DNA from: Methylotenera sp.
GTDB taxonomy: Bacteria > Pseudomonadota > Gammaproteobacteria > Burkholderiales > Methylophilaceae
DNA: 57,970 nt
Direction: 5' to 3'
NCBI GenBank assembly: GCA_030652995.1
Contig: JAUSAG010000045.1
Location: 1 to 57,970 of the forward strand
The position numbers and the translations under genes were made by a program. Within the stretch, counting starts at the first letter, position 1; each line of letters starts with the position of its first letter. The notes beneath the pieces were generated by a model. It was not told the DNA's origin. It saw only the letters and a list, made by a program, of their open reading frames with translations, and ran no database searches. Below are positions 48,442 to 56,421 of the stretch, in pieces.

Positions 48442-48476
48442 AATCTGGCAAACCCACACGGGGTGCCAGATTTTTT
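48442..48476 (+). terminator. terminator after cysK
   Basis: AATCTGGCA (48442-48450) pairs with TGCCAGATT (48464-48472), with an inner CCC/GGG pair, followed by Ts. It ends only about 10 nt from the convergent desulfurase stop. Confidence 0.8.
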
Positions 48477-48486
48477 CTACAGTCTT

Positions 48487-50346
48487 CTAGGGTGCTTTAT
48501 GCGAAGCTAATCGCAACAACGCATTCACCATCACATCTACTTCAGCTGGCGTATTATAAAAAGCGAGTGATGGCCGAACGGTAGTTTCCAAGCCGAATCG
48601 ACGCAAAATTGGCTGTGCACAATGGTGACCTGACCGCACTGCAATGCCCTCTTGATTGAGTGCAGCACCCACTTCTTCACTTTTATAGCCATTTAGTGTG
48701 AACGATAATACGCTGGCTTTTTCTTTCGCTGTACCCACCAAGCATAGGCCTGGCACTTTGCACATGGCTGCTGTTGCATATTCTAATAAATCATGTTCAT
48801 AGCGAGCGATGTTATCAATGCCAATGCGCTCCACATAAACTAACGCCGCGCCTAAGCCCACTGCATCTGCAATGTTACCTGTACCAGCTTCAAACTTTAA
48901 TGGCGCATCATGATAAACAGTTTTGTCAAACGTCACATCTTTAATCATATTGCCACCACCTTGCCATGCAGGCATATCTGCCAGAAATTCAGGCTTACCA
49001 TACAAAGCACCAATACCTGTTGGGCCAAATACTTTGTGACCTGAAAACACAAAAAAATCAGCATCTAATGACTGCACGTCAGTGCGCATATGTGAAACAG
49101 ATTGAGCGCCATCTAACAAAACTTTTGCCCCTGCTCGATGCGCCATTTGTATCATTTCAGACGCCGGGGTGACTGTACCTAATGCGTTAGACACTTGGGT
49201 AAATGATACTAATTTCACATGTGAAGTCAGTAACTTTTGATATTCAGACAGTATTATTTGGCCGCTTTCATCTACAGGGGCAACTTTAAGGGTTGCACCC
49301 GTTTCTTGGCAAAGCTGTTGCCACGGTACAATATTGGCATGATGCTCAAGATGTGAAATCAGAATTTCATCACCTGCACCTATATGTTTTTTACCCCATG
49401 TTTTAGCCACTAAGTTAATGGCTTCCGTAGTACCTCTCACAAATATTATGTTATCTATCGAGGGGGCATTGATAAAACGTCGTACTGTTTCACGCGCATC
49501 TTCATAAGCATCCGTGGCGCGAGCGGCGAGCTCATGTGCGGCACGGTGAATGTTAGAATTTTCATGTGCATAAAAGTAAGCAATTCTATCAATCACCATT
49601 TGCGGCTTTTGTGTTGTGGCCGCGTTATCAAACCAAATCAGCGGACGACCATTGACTAGCTCGCGCAAAATTGGAAAATCTTTACGCACTAGGTTGGCAT
49701 CAAACGGTGGGTGAGCACTACTAATTGGGCTCGTTTGAGCTGCATCTTGTTGATGTGGTGAGTCTTGCAAAAAGTAGTAAGGCGTAGCCCCATTTAGACT
49801 GGCTGTTTGGCTTGAGCCTGAGCTAATAATGCCTGAATGACTATTTAAGCCACCCAATAATTGGTTTAATTCAGTTTGATACGGGTCTTCTGCACCATTG
49901 ATTAAATGAGAAATATCTAAATAGTCACTACTTGGCAATGAGTTAGCATATCCAGTATTGAGTATGTCAGTAGGCACTAAATTGGGGGCGCCTGATGCCA
50001 TACTTGGCATTGCGCTTGCAATAGATGGCGTAGGCTTTTGCACTGGGTCTGATACTAAATTAGGGCTAGGTAACACGCCTCGGCTAGGCACGGGCGAGAG
50101 CGATGCATTAGATGGGAACACCTCCTGCTGAGCAAACGGAGAACCTGCAGGAAAGCCTTCTGAATAAAGCTCATTGGCAATGCGGGTGAGTTCTGATACA
50201 TCTAAATGCCCACCTGCGGATGCTTGCCTTCCCACCGCTAAGGCAGCCGCCATGCGTGGATGATCGCCTGGCAAAGCCGCTAAAATGGCTTCAGGCTCAA
50301 AAGACGAGAAATCACCTAAGCCTGAAAATGCATTATTTATAGTCAT
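48487..50346 (-). CDS. encapsulin cargo cysteine desulfurase with disordered N-terminal targeting domain
   Basis: 619 residues. The C-terminal 400 form a SufS-like type II desulfurase: PLP Lys about 438 in FSGHKVFGPTGIGALYG, catalytic Cys about 576 in RSGHHCAQPILRRFG. It converts cysteine to alanine plus a persulfide. The first 220 or so residues are low-complexity, rich in Pro, Ser, Ala and Asn, with short conserved-looking islands (LTRIANELYSEGF near 60, YYFLQDSP near 190). This is the layout of the packaged CyD cargo of family 2A encapsulins, whose N-terminal domain directs loading. The start overlaps the shell gene's stop by 14 nt, so the two are coupled. Confidence 0.92.
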   Translation of the reverse strand: MTINNAFSGLGDFSSFEPEAILAALPGDHPRMAAALAVGRQASAGGHLDVSELTRIANELYSEGFPAGSPFAQQEVFPSNASLSPVPSRGVLPSPNLVSDPVQKPTPSIASAMPSMASGAPNLVPTDILNTGYANSLPSSDYLDISHLINGAEDPYQTELNQLLGGLNSHSGIISSGSSQTASLNGATPYYFLQDSPHQQDAAQTSPISSAHPPFDANLVRKDFPILRELVNGRPLIWFDNAATTQKPQMVIDRIAYFYAHENSNIHRAAHELAARATDAYEDARETVRRFINAPSIDNIIFVRGTTEAINLVAKTWGKKHIGAGDEILISHLEHHANIVPWQQLCQETGATLKVAPVDESGQIILSEYQKLLTSHVKLVSFTQVSNALGTVTPASEMIQMAHRAGAKVLLDGAQSVSHMRTDVQSLDADFFVFSGHKVFGPTGIGALYGKPEFLADMPAWQGGGNMIKDVTFDKTVYHDAPLKFEAGTGNIADAVGLGAALVYVERIGIDNIARYEHDLLEYATAAMCKVPGLCLVGTAKEKASVLSFTLNGYKSEEVGAALNQEGIAVRSGHHCAQPILRRFGLETTVRPSLAFYNTPAEVDVMVNALLRLASHKAP

Positions 50347-51250
50347 GGTAGTTGCCTACATCTACGTTTTCTAACACGGCAATTGCGTCATCGGTCAGTA
50401 CCGCGAGAGAGCAATAGAGTGAAACTAAGTATGAGGCAATGGCTTTGTGGTTAATGCCCATAAAGCGCACAGATAATCCCATGCTTTGTTGCCCTGGTAA
50501 ATTAGGCTGATATAATCCTACAACTCCCTGGCGGCTTTCGCCTGTGCGCAGCAATATAATGTTGGTTTTGCCTTTGGTCACTTTTAATTTATCACAAGGG
50601 ATAATCGGCACACCACGCCATGTGATGAATTGTGAGCCAAATAGAGCAACGGTTGGTGGTGGTACGCCTCTACGGGTGCATTCTCGACCAAAAGCAGCTA
50701 TCGCTTGTGGATGAGCTAAAAAGAAGGCAGGCTCTTTCCAAACCTTAGTGAGCAACTCATCAAAGTCATCAGGGGTTGGTGCGCCTGTACGTGATTTTAC
50801 TTTTTGTGAATCTACAATATTATTCAACAAACCATACTCTGCGTTGTTGATGAGTTCGCTTTCTTGACGTTCTTTTACGGTTTCAATAGTTAAACGTAAT
50901 TGCTCTTTAATTTGATTGTGCGGGCTGCTGTATAAATCGGAAACGCGTGTGTGCACATCAACTGCTGTATTCACAGCGTTTAACACATACTCACGGCCCC
51001 ACTCTTCGTAATCTACAAAGGTTGCAGGAATATCACGTTCATCTTTTGCAGAGCAATCTACTTCAATTGAACTTGGGTTCTTTACTTTATTTACACGGTA
51101 GATACCTGCCTCGACCGGTACCCATTGCATTAAATGCACCAGCCAGCGCGGCGTGATCGTTCCCATCATCGGGACGGTTTTGGTCGCATTTGAAAGCGTG
51201 CGTGCCGCAACGTCACCTAATGCAGTGTGGGCTTGATGTATATCAGTCAT
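50333..51250 (-). CDS. srpI: family 2A encapsulin shell protein (SrpI-like)
   Basis: 305 residues. Recognised as the SrpI/family 2 encapsulin by TITPRWLVHLMQWVPVEAG followed by YRVNKV, the E-loop/P-domain region, SRTGAPTPDDFDELLTKVWKEPAFFLAHP, TWRGVPIIPCDKL and the C-terminal LPGQQSMGLSVRFMGINHKA. It has an HK97-like fold that self-assembles into a hollow icosahedral shell. The flanking genes cysE and a desulfurase with a long N-terminal extension define the 2A (cysteine desulfurase) type rather than terpene-linked 2B. No cyclic-nucleotide-binding domain is visible, which also argues for 2A. Ribosome-binding site GGAGAGAAAACA. Confidence 0.93.
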   Translation of the reverse strand: MTDIHQAHTALGDVAARTLSNATKTVPMMGTITPRWLVHLMQWVPVEAGIYRVNKVKNPSSIEVDCSAKDERDIPATFVDYEEWGREYVLNAVNTAVDVHTRVSDLYSSPHNQIKEQLRLTIETVKERQESELINNAEYGLLNNIVDSQKVKSRTGAPTPDDFDELLTKVWKEPAFFLAHPQAIAAFGRECTRRGVPPPTVALFGSQFITWRGVPIIPCDKLKVTKGKTNIILLRTGESRQGVVGLYQPNLPGQQSMGLSVRFMGINHKAIASYLVSLYCSLAVLTDDAIAVLENVDVGNYHDYK

Positions 51251-51291
51251 TGTTTTCTCTCCTGTGAAAATTTTTAAATAGAATATTTCGT

Positions 51292-52227
51292 TTACTGCGT
51301 AGCATCAGTCACTGTCCGTTGCTGAGTCTTTGCCTGCGTGATCTGGCTATTTTCTGGTACGCTTCGTGTGAGCCATACATTACCGCCTATCACTGATCCT
51401 GCACCTATCGTGATGCGCCCGAGTATTGTTGCACCCGCATAAATCACCACATCATCTTCCAGAATCGGGTGTCTGGCGCTGCCTTTGATTAAATGCCCAT
51501 GCTCATCGGTTGGAAAGCGTTTAGCCCCTAGCGTTACGGCCTGATACAGCCTGACGTGCTGCCCTATTACCGCTGTTTCTCCGATAACAACACCTGTCCC
51601 ATGATCAATAAAGAAGCCTTCGCCTATCGTTGCTCCTGGATGAATATCGATACCTGTTGCTGAATGTGCCAGTTCTGAGATAATGCGTGCAATCAACGGC
51701 AAACCTAGTTTATGTAACTCATGTGCCAGACGATAATTTATAATTGCCGATATGCCTGGGTAGCAAACCAATACTTCATCCAGGCTGCGCGCCGCAGGGT
51801 CTCCCTCAAACGCTGCATTTAAATCTGTATCCAACAGCTGGCGTATTTGTGGCAATGTCTGGGCAAAAGCACGCGCCTTATTTAACGCAGCTTCGGCACT
51901 GGGGGTTTTATCGTCTTCGGTATCTGCTGAGTATCTCAGCTCTAACTGAATCTGCGCATTGAGTTCACGTAGCGCAACATCTAATGTATAACCGACAAAA
52001 TAGTCGATACCTTCTTCATTTAAGCCCGGTGCACCTAATCGGTTAGGAAACAGTGCCGCACTCAGGCCTTCCAGCACCTCTTGCAAGGCTTTTCTTGAAG
52101 GCAGTTTTGGCGGTTTATTTCGCCGGTGTCGATGCTCCAATGAAGCCAGCCTTAAATCGTGTAATGCCTGCACAATGGCTGGAATATCAAAACTTTCGTT
52201 AGATGACACGGTAGTGGGATGCAGCAT
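51292..52227 (-). CDS. cysE: serine O-acetyltransferase (CysE/EpsC type)
   Basis: About 311 residues from the ATG at 52227, with CAGGTG upstream. The frame opens 25 codons earlier but that part is a terminator-like hairpin. The helical N-terminal domain is followed by the SAT hexapeptide helix: PGISAIINYRLAHELHKLGL, GIDIHPGATIGEGFFIDHGT (catalytic His), GVVIGETAVIGQHVRLYQAV. It makes O-acetylserine for CysK. First gene of the encapsulin operon; the acetyltransferase is a recurrent partner of family 2A shells. It is not expected to be packaged, as it lacks the cargo domain. Confidence 0.94.
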   Translation of the reverse strand: MLHPTTVSSNESFDIPAIVQALHDLRLASLEHRHRRNKPPKLPSRKALQEVLEGLSAALFPNRLGAPGLNEEGIDYFVGYTLDVALRELNAQIQLELRYSADTEDDKTPSAEAALNKARAFAQTLPQIRQLLDTDLNAAFEGDPAARSLDEVLVCYPGISAIINYRLAHELHKLGLPLIARIISELAHSATGIDIHPGATIGEGFFIDHGTGVVIGETAVIGQHVRLYQAVTLGAKRFPTDEHGHLIKGSARHPILEDDVVIYAGATILGRITIGAGSVIGGNVWLTRSVPENSQITQAKTQQRTVTDATQ

Positions 52228-52248
52228 ATCAACACCTGTAACAGAAAT

Positions 52249-52282
52249 AAAAAAAGCCAGCGTGTCTTTCGACACGCTGGCT
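52249..52282 (-). terminator. intrinsic-terminator hairpin in the cysE/encapsulin leader (attenuator candidate)
   Basis: Minus strand: perfect 11-bp stem GCCAGCGTGTC-GAAA-GACACGCTGGC closed by a further A-T pair, followed by seven T. It ends 21 nt before the cysE ATG. A candidate promoter TTGGCA-17-TATTTT lies about 115 nt upstream of cysE (52346-52374). A terminator so placed would control the whole operon. Confidence 0.8.
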
Positions 52283-52345
52283 TCCGGTTGTCCGGTCAGC
52301 ACAAATTAATTCGAGCGATATAAAATCATTACTTAATGCGCCTAC

Positions 52346-52374
52346 AAAATACAATTACGTATGCACTTTGCCAA
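52346..52374 (-). promoter_or_regulatory. candidate promoter of the encapsulin operon
   Basis: Minus strand TTGGCA (52374-52369), 17-bp spacer, TATTTT (52351-52346). Transcription would start near 52339, upstream of the attenuator hairpin. Confidence 0.35.
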
Positions 52375-52430
52375 TATACACCACTAGCCTAACTAAAAAA
52401 AGAGAACTTACAAAAATTACCATATATTAC

Positions 52431-52450
52431 TTTTAGTTATAAATATATAA
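52431..52450 (+). promoter_or_regulatory. shared sulfur-region upstream element, copy 2
   Basis: TTTTAGTTATAAATATATAA, one mismatch from copy 1 at 42041-42060, ending 72 bp before the cysP start. It lies in the divergent region between cysP and the encapsulin operon, so it could act on both. A weaker TAGTTATA-containing relative lies at 54509-54516 before cysT. Confidence 0.55.
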
Positions 52451-52522
52451 ATTATCATTCTTTTACATTATTTTTATATCTGGTTAAAGTGCATGACTCA
52501 TTACTTTTAACTTAAAAAAATC

Positions 52523-53521
52523 ATGTTCAGAACACGCATCATTCCCTTATTTTTTATTCTTTCCAGCATTCTATTACCAACACTGGCACAAGCTGATACA
52601 AATTTACTTAACGTTTCATATGATGTTACACGTGAGTTTTATAAAGATTTTAATGCTTCATTCACTCAATACTGGAAAGTAAAAACTGGCGAAACCGTCA
52701 CCATTAACCAATCACATGGCGGCTCCAGCAAACAGGCCCGCTCAGTTGCAGACGGGCTTGAAGCAGATGTCATCTCCATGAATCAGGCCCCTGATATTGA
52801 TATTTTGTATGAGCGCTCAAAACTTATCCCTAAAGATTGGCAAAAGCGCCTGCCCAATGCCAGTTCTGCCACCAATTCAACCACCGTATTTCTAGTACGC
52901 AAGGGCAACCCCAAGAAAATTAAAGACTGGGATGACCTGATTAAACCTGGCATTGCTGTAGTAATTCCCAACCCAAAAACTTCTGGCAATGGCAAATACA
53001 GCTACCTGGCAGCCTGGGGCTATGTGATTAAAAAAGGTGGCGATGATGCAAAAGCCAAAGAGTTTGTAACTAAGCTGTTTAAAAATGTACCTGTTTTGGA
53101 TACTGGCGGACGTGGCGCGACCACAACCTTTGCGCAGCGTGACATTGGCGATGCGTTACTTACTTTTGAAAACGAAGTAAACCTCATTAAAAAAGAGCTC
53201 GGCGACAAATTCGATGTTGTGTATCCATCGGCAAGCATTCTGGCTGAAAACCCAGTGACTGTTGTTGATAAATTTGCCAAAAAACATAAAACACAAGCTA
53301 TTGCACAAGCTTACGTCGAATACCACTTTTCAGAGGCTGGCCAGGAGATAGCGGTACACCATTATCTGCGACCAACGCTCGATTCTGTTGCTACTAAATA
53401 CAAGGATCGTTTTAAAACCATCATTTTATTTAGCGTAGATGAGGTTTTTGGCGGCTGGGAAAAAGCGCAAAAAACGCACTTCAGCGATGGTGGTATTTTT
53501 GATCAGATTTATCAAAAATAA
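52523..53521 (+). CDS. cysP: periplasmic sulfate/thiosulfate-binding protein, CysP-like
   Basis: 332 residues with a signal peptide (IIPLFFILSSILLPTLAQAD). Paralogue of sbp at 44.2 kb; the C-terminal ends are nearly identical ([15 protein letters not shown] in both). Its ligand-site blocks differ and follow CysP: MNQAPDIDIL, NPKTSGNGKYSYLAAWG and DTGGRGATTTFAQRDIGDAL. This points to thiosulfate or broader specificity; I infer it from remembered E. coli sequences. First gene of cysP-EAL-cysT-cysW-cysA. Confidence 0.9.
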   Translation: MFRTRIIPLFFILSSILLPTLAQADTNLLNVSYDVTREFYKDFNASFTQYWKVKTGETVTINQSHGGSSKQARSVADGLEADVISMNQAPDIDILYERSKLIPKDWQKRLPNASSATNSTTVFLVRKGNPKKIKDWDDLIKPGIAVVIPNPKTSGNGKYSYLAAWGYVIKKGGDDAKAKEFVTKLFKNVPVLDTGGRGATTTFAQRDIGDALLTFENEVNLIKKELGDKFDVVYPSASILAENPVTVVDKFAKKHKTQAIAQAYVEYHFSEAGQEIAVHHYLRPTLDSVATKYKDRFKTIILFSVDEVFGGWEKAQKTHFSDGGIFDQIYQK

Positions 53522-53544
53522 TAGATGGTGACAGGAATACAGCG

Positions 53545-54429
53545 ATGACAGATTTTGACACCTCCGCCAACCATGTTGAGCAGCTAAGATTGCAACTTAA
53601 GGAAGTCTTGCAACTTGACCTTGATGACTATGGACTAGTTGAGCAATCAACGGGCGAATTCAACAGCACTTTTTTAGGTGTGCAGTTAAATAGCGCATTT
53701 CAACCCATTTATGACATCCAGGCAGGTGATTTAATTGGTCATGAGGCTTTATTAAGGCCATCATTGGGAGGAGAGCTTCCCAGTACACCGGAGTTCACCT
53801 TTACTTACGCAGAGCAAGCAGGGAAATTAGTCCTGTTTGACCGCGTAAGTAGAACATTGCATGTACTCAACTTTAGGCAGATTTATGCCGAGAACGGCCT
53901 TTTATTTTTAAATGTGCACCCCAAGCTATTGGTTTCCGTGAGTACGCATGGCAAGGTATTTGAACGTATTTTACATGCCAACTCCGTACCTACCTCCCGC
54001 GTAGTGATTGAGATTCAAGAAGGCTTAATTGAGCAAGATAAACAGCTGACCGAAGCCATTGATAATTACCGGGATAGAGGCTACCAAATTGCTATTGACC
54101 GCTTTGGCAGTGCACTGTCTCATATTGATCGCCTTTGGAAATTTGCCCCTGATTTTGTCAAATTAGATTTAAATTTAATCCAAAAATCTGAACAAAATGA
54201 CCGCGTCAGAAAATTATTGCCTGGTTTAATTAAAATGATTAAAGACCTTGGCGCACAGCCTATTATTACCGGCATTGAAACTCAGGTACAACTGAATATT
54301 GCGTTAGAGGCTGGCAGCAACTTAGTGCAAGGTTATTTTTTAGCGAAACCAGTCACTGCTAAAGAGTTACGTGCCACCTCATTTTTAAAGCCAAACATAC
54401 CCAAAGCCAAGTTACTTGATGCGGCATAA
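53545..54429 (+). CDS. stand-alone EAL-domain protein in the sulfate-transport operon
   Basis: 294 residues, cytoplasmic. A short N-terminal segment (1-45) precedes one EAL domain. HEALLRP keeps the EAL glutamate and FLNVHP keeps the Asn, but the usual DDFGTG is AIDRFGSALS (the second Asp replaced by Arg), and KxD appears as KLDLNL. Loss in the DD motif predicts weak or no phosphodiesterase activity, so it may bind cyclic-di-GMP or a partner instead. It sits 23 nt after cysP and about 150 nt before cysT, same strand. Confidence 0.85.
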   Translation: MTDFDTSANHVEQLRLQLKEVLQLDLDDYGLVEQSTGEFNSTFLGVQLNSAFQPIYDIQAGDLIGHEALLRPSLGGELPSTPEFTFTYAEQAGKLVLFDRVSRTLHVLNFRQIYAENGLLFLNVHPKLLVSVSTHGKVFERILHANSVPTSRVVIEIQEGLIEQDKQLTEAIDNYRDRGYQIAIDRFGSALSHIDRLWKFAPDFVKLDLNLIQKSEQNDRVRKLLPGLIKMIKDLGAQPIITGIETQVQLNIALEAGSNLVQGYFLAKPVTAKELRATSFLKPNIPKAKLLDAA

Positions 54430-54586
54430 TTTGCAATTTTTATAACACTTAGCGTATAAAAACGTTATCTAAAACACATCTAAGCTTATTAGATAACATT
54501 TAGCTATATAGTTATACCTAAATGTTATTTTTAACTTATAAACTTGTCTGTTAAATTAGCGTGCGTTACACAACCGATTGAAAAAT

Positions 54587-55417
54587 ATGGCAAAACAAAA
54601 AAATGTACTTCCGGGCTTTAATTTATCTCTAGGCTTTACAATATTTTATTTAAGCTTAATTGTACTCATTCCGCTCTCTGCAGCCTTTATTAAAACCACA
54701 GAATTAAGCTTTTCTGAGTTTTGGCATATTGTGACGGCACCAAGAGTGGTCGCGTCATACAAACTCACTTTTGGCGCCTCGTTAATAGCCGCGTTAATTA
54801 ACGCAGTATTTGGCCTATTAACCGCTTGGGTGTTAGTACGCTATACTTTTACTGGCAAAAAATTTATCGATGCTTTAGTTGATTTACCTTTTGCATTACC
54901 TACAGCGGTTGCGGGCATTGCGCTTACAGCTGTGTATGCAGGCAATGGCTGGATAGGTTCATGGCTAGAGCCGCAAGGCATCAAGGTTGCATTTACTCCG
55001 ACTGGCGTGATGGTGGCTTTAACCTTTATCGGCTTGCCTTTTGTGGTGCGTACGGTACAACCCGTGTTAGAAGACCTGGAAGCCGAAACTGAAGAAGCCG
55101 CAGCAAGCCTAGGCGCCAACCGCTGGCAAACCTTCACTAAAATTATCTTTCCAGCCATTTGGCCCGCATTGTTAACTGGCTTTGCTTTGGCATTTGCACG
55201 TGCGATTGGTGAGTATGGTTCCGTTATATTTATTGCAGGCAACATGCCAATGGTGTCAGAAATCACGCCACTGCTTATCATTACTAAACTTGAACAATAC
55301 GATTACGTCGGTGCAACCGCCGTGGCAGTAGTCATGCTGATTATTTCTTTTATGCTCTTATTTGCGATTAACGGCTTGCAGTGGTGGACTAACCGCAACG
55401 CGCGCAGCGCGCATTAA
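54587..55417 (+). CDS. cysT: sulfate/thiosulfate ABC permease CysT (CysU)
   Basis: About 276 residues with six membrane spans. Permease signature EEAAASLGANRWQTFTKIIFP and the CysT-type blocks LPFALPTAVAGIALTAVY and ARAIGEYGSVIFIAGN. Heterodimerises with CysW. I chose the ATG at 54587 over a TTG three codons earlier. About 150 bp of AT-rich DNA precede it, with a weak copy of the sulfur-region element. Confidence 0.95.
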   Translation: MAKQKNVLPGFNLSLGFTIFYLSLIVLIPLSAAFIKTTELSFSEFWHIVTAPRVVASYKLTFGASLIAALINAVFGLLTAWVLVRYTFTGKKFIDALVDLPFALPTAVAGIALTAVYAGNGWIGSWLEPQGIKVAFTPTGVMVALTFIGLPFVVRTVQPVLEDLEAETEEAAASLGANRWQTFTKIIFPAIWPALLTGFALAFARAIGEYGSVIFIAGNMPMVSEITPLLIITKLEQYDYVGATAVAVVMLIISFMLLFAINGLQWWTNRNARSAH

Positions 55418-55457
55418 AACACCGTTATAGCCCATTGATGATTTTATAGGTTTATTT

Positions 55458-56354
55458 ATGTCTGTTATTACAACATCGCAATACACTAGCTACCACAACA
55501 AAGTGGCGCGCAGTCGTGCAACTTCAGAGCCTGCTTGGGTTCGCTATCTGTTGATTTTTACTGCTTTAAGTTTTTTAACCTTATTTCTGTTTGTTCCATT
55601 GGCTGCGGTGTTTACCGAGGCTTTGCGTAAAGGCTTTGGCACTTACGTCACGGCCTTACTCGACCCAGATGCGCTTTCTGCCATTAAATTAACCTTTGTC
55701 GCAGCCATTATTGCAGTGCCGCTTAACTTGGTTTTTGGGGTTGCTGCAGCCTGGGCAATTGCAAAGTTTGAGTTCAAAGGTAAGAGCATCCTCATTACTT
55801 TGATTGATTTGCCATTTGCCGTTTCACCTGTGATTGCTGGCCTGATTTATGTGCTGATTTTTGGCCTGCAAGGCTGGTTTGGCTCATCGTTGGTTGATAA
55901 CGATATTAAAGTAATTTTTGCGCTACCTGGCATAGTGTTAGCCACGGTGTTTGTTACATTTCCTTTTGTAGCACGTGAATTGATTCCATTAATGCAGGCG
56001 CAAGGCAAAGATGAAGAAGAGGCGGGCTTAGTCCTAGGCGCCTCTGGTTGGCAGATTTTGTGGCGCATTACCTTGCCCAATGTAAAGTGGGGTTTGTTAT
56101 ATGGTGTTATTTTAACCAATGCTAGAGCCATGGGTGAATTTGGCGCGGTATCCGTAGTATCTGGTCATATCCGCGGCATGACCAACACCCTGCCATTACA
56201 CGTTGAAATTTTATACAACGAATATAACTATGCTGCCGCATTTGCCGTAGCTTCACTGCTAGCGCTGTTAGCTTTAGTGACCTTGGCACTCAAGACCTTT
56301 GTTGAGTGGAAAGCGGCTAGTAATGCAAGCTACAATGAATCTGTTGTTCAATAA
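55458..56354 (+). CDS. cysW: sulfate/thiosulfate ABC permease CysW
   Basis: 298 residues with six membrane spans. Blocks: IDLPFAVSPVIAGLIYVLIFG, though split by one loop, then EEEAGLVLGASGWQILWRITLP (ABC-contact EAA loop) and NARAMGEFGAVSVVSGHI. Second half of the channel with CysT; 40 nt after cysT. Confidence 0.96.
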   Translation: MSVITTSQYTSYHNKVARSRATSEPAWVRYLLIFTALSFLTLFLFVPLAAVFTEALRKGFGTYVTALLDPDALSAIKLTFVAAIIAVPLNLVFGVAAAWAIAKFEFKGKSILITLIDLPFAVSPVIAGLIYVLIFGLQGWFGSSLVDNDIKVIFALPGIVLATVFVTFPFVARELIPLMQAQGKDEEEAGLVLGASGWQILWRITLPNVKWGLLYGVILTNARAMGEFGAVSVVSGHIRGMTNTLPLHVEILYNEYNYAAAFAVASLLALLALVTLALKTFVEWKAASNASYNESVVQ

Positions 56355-56421
56355 TTCGGCGATAAACTATCGTTGCCGACTGGCATTAATGCTATTTTCT
56401 AAATAAATTTGGAATAAAAAG

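Noticed and set aside
52228-52302. 25-codon N-terminal extension of cysE
   Set aside because: It is encoded by the terminator hairpin and lacks similarity to serine acetyltransferases; the ATG at 52227 has a ribosome-binding site.
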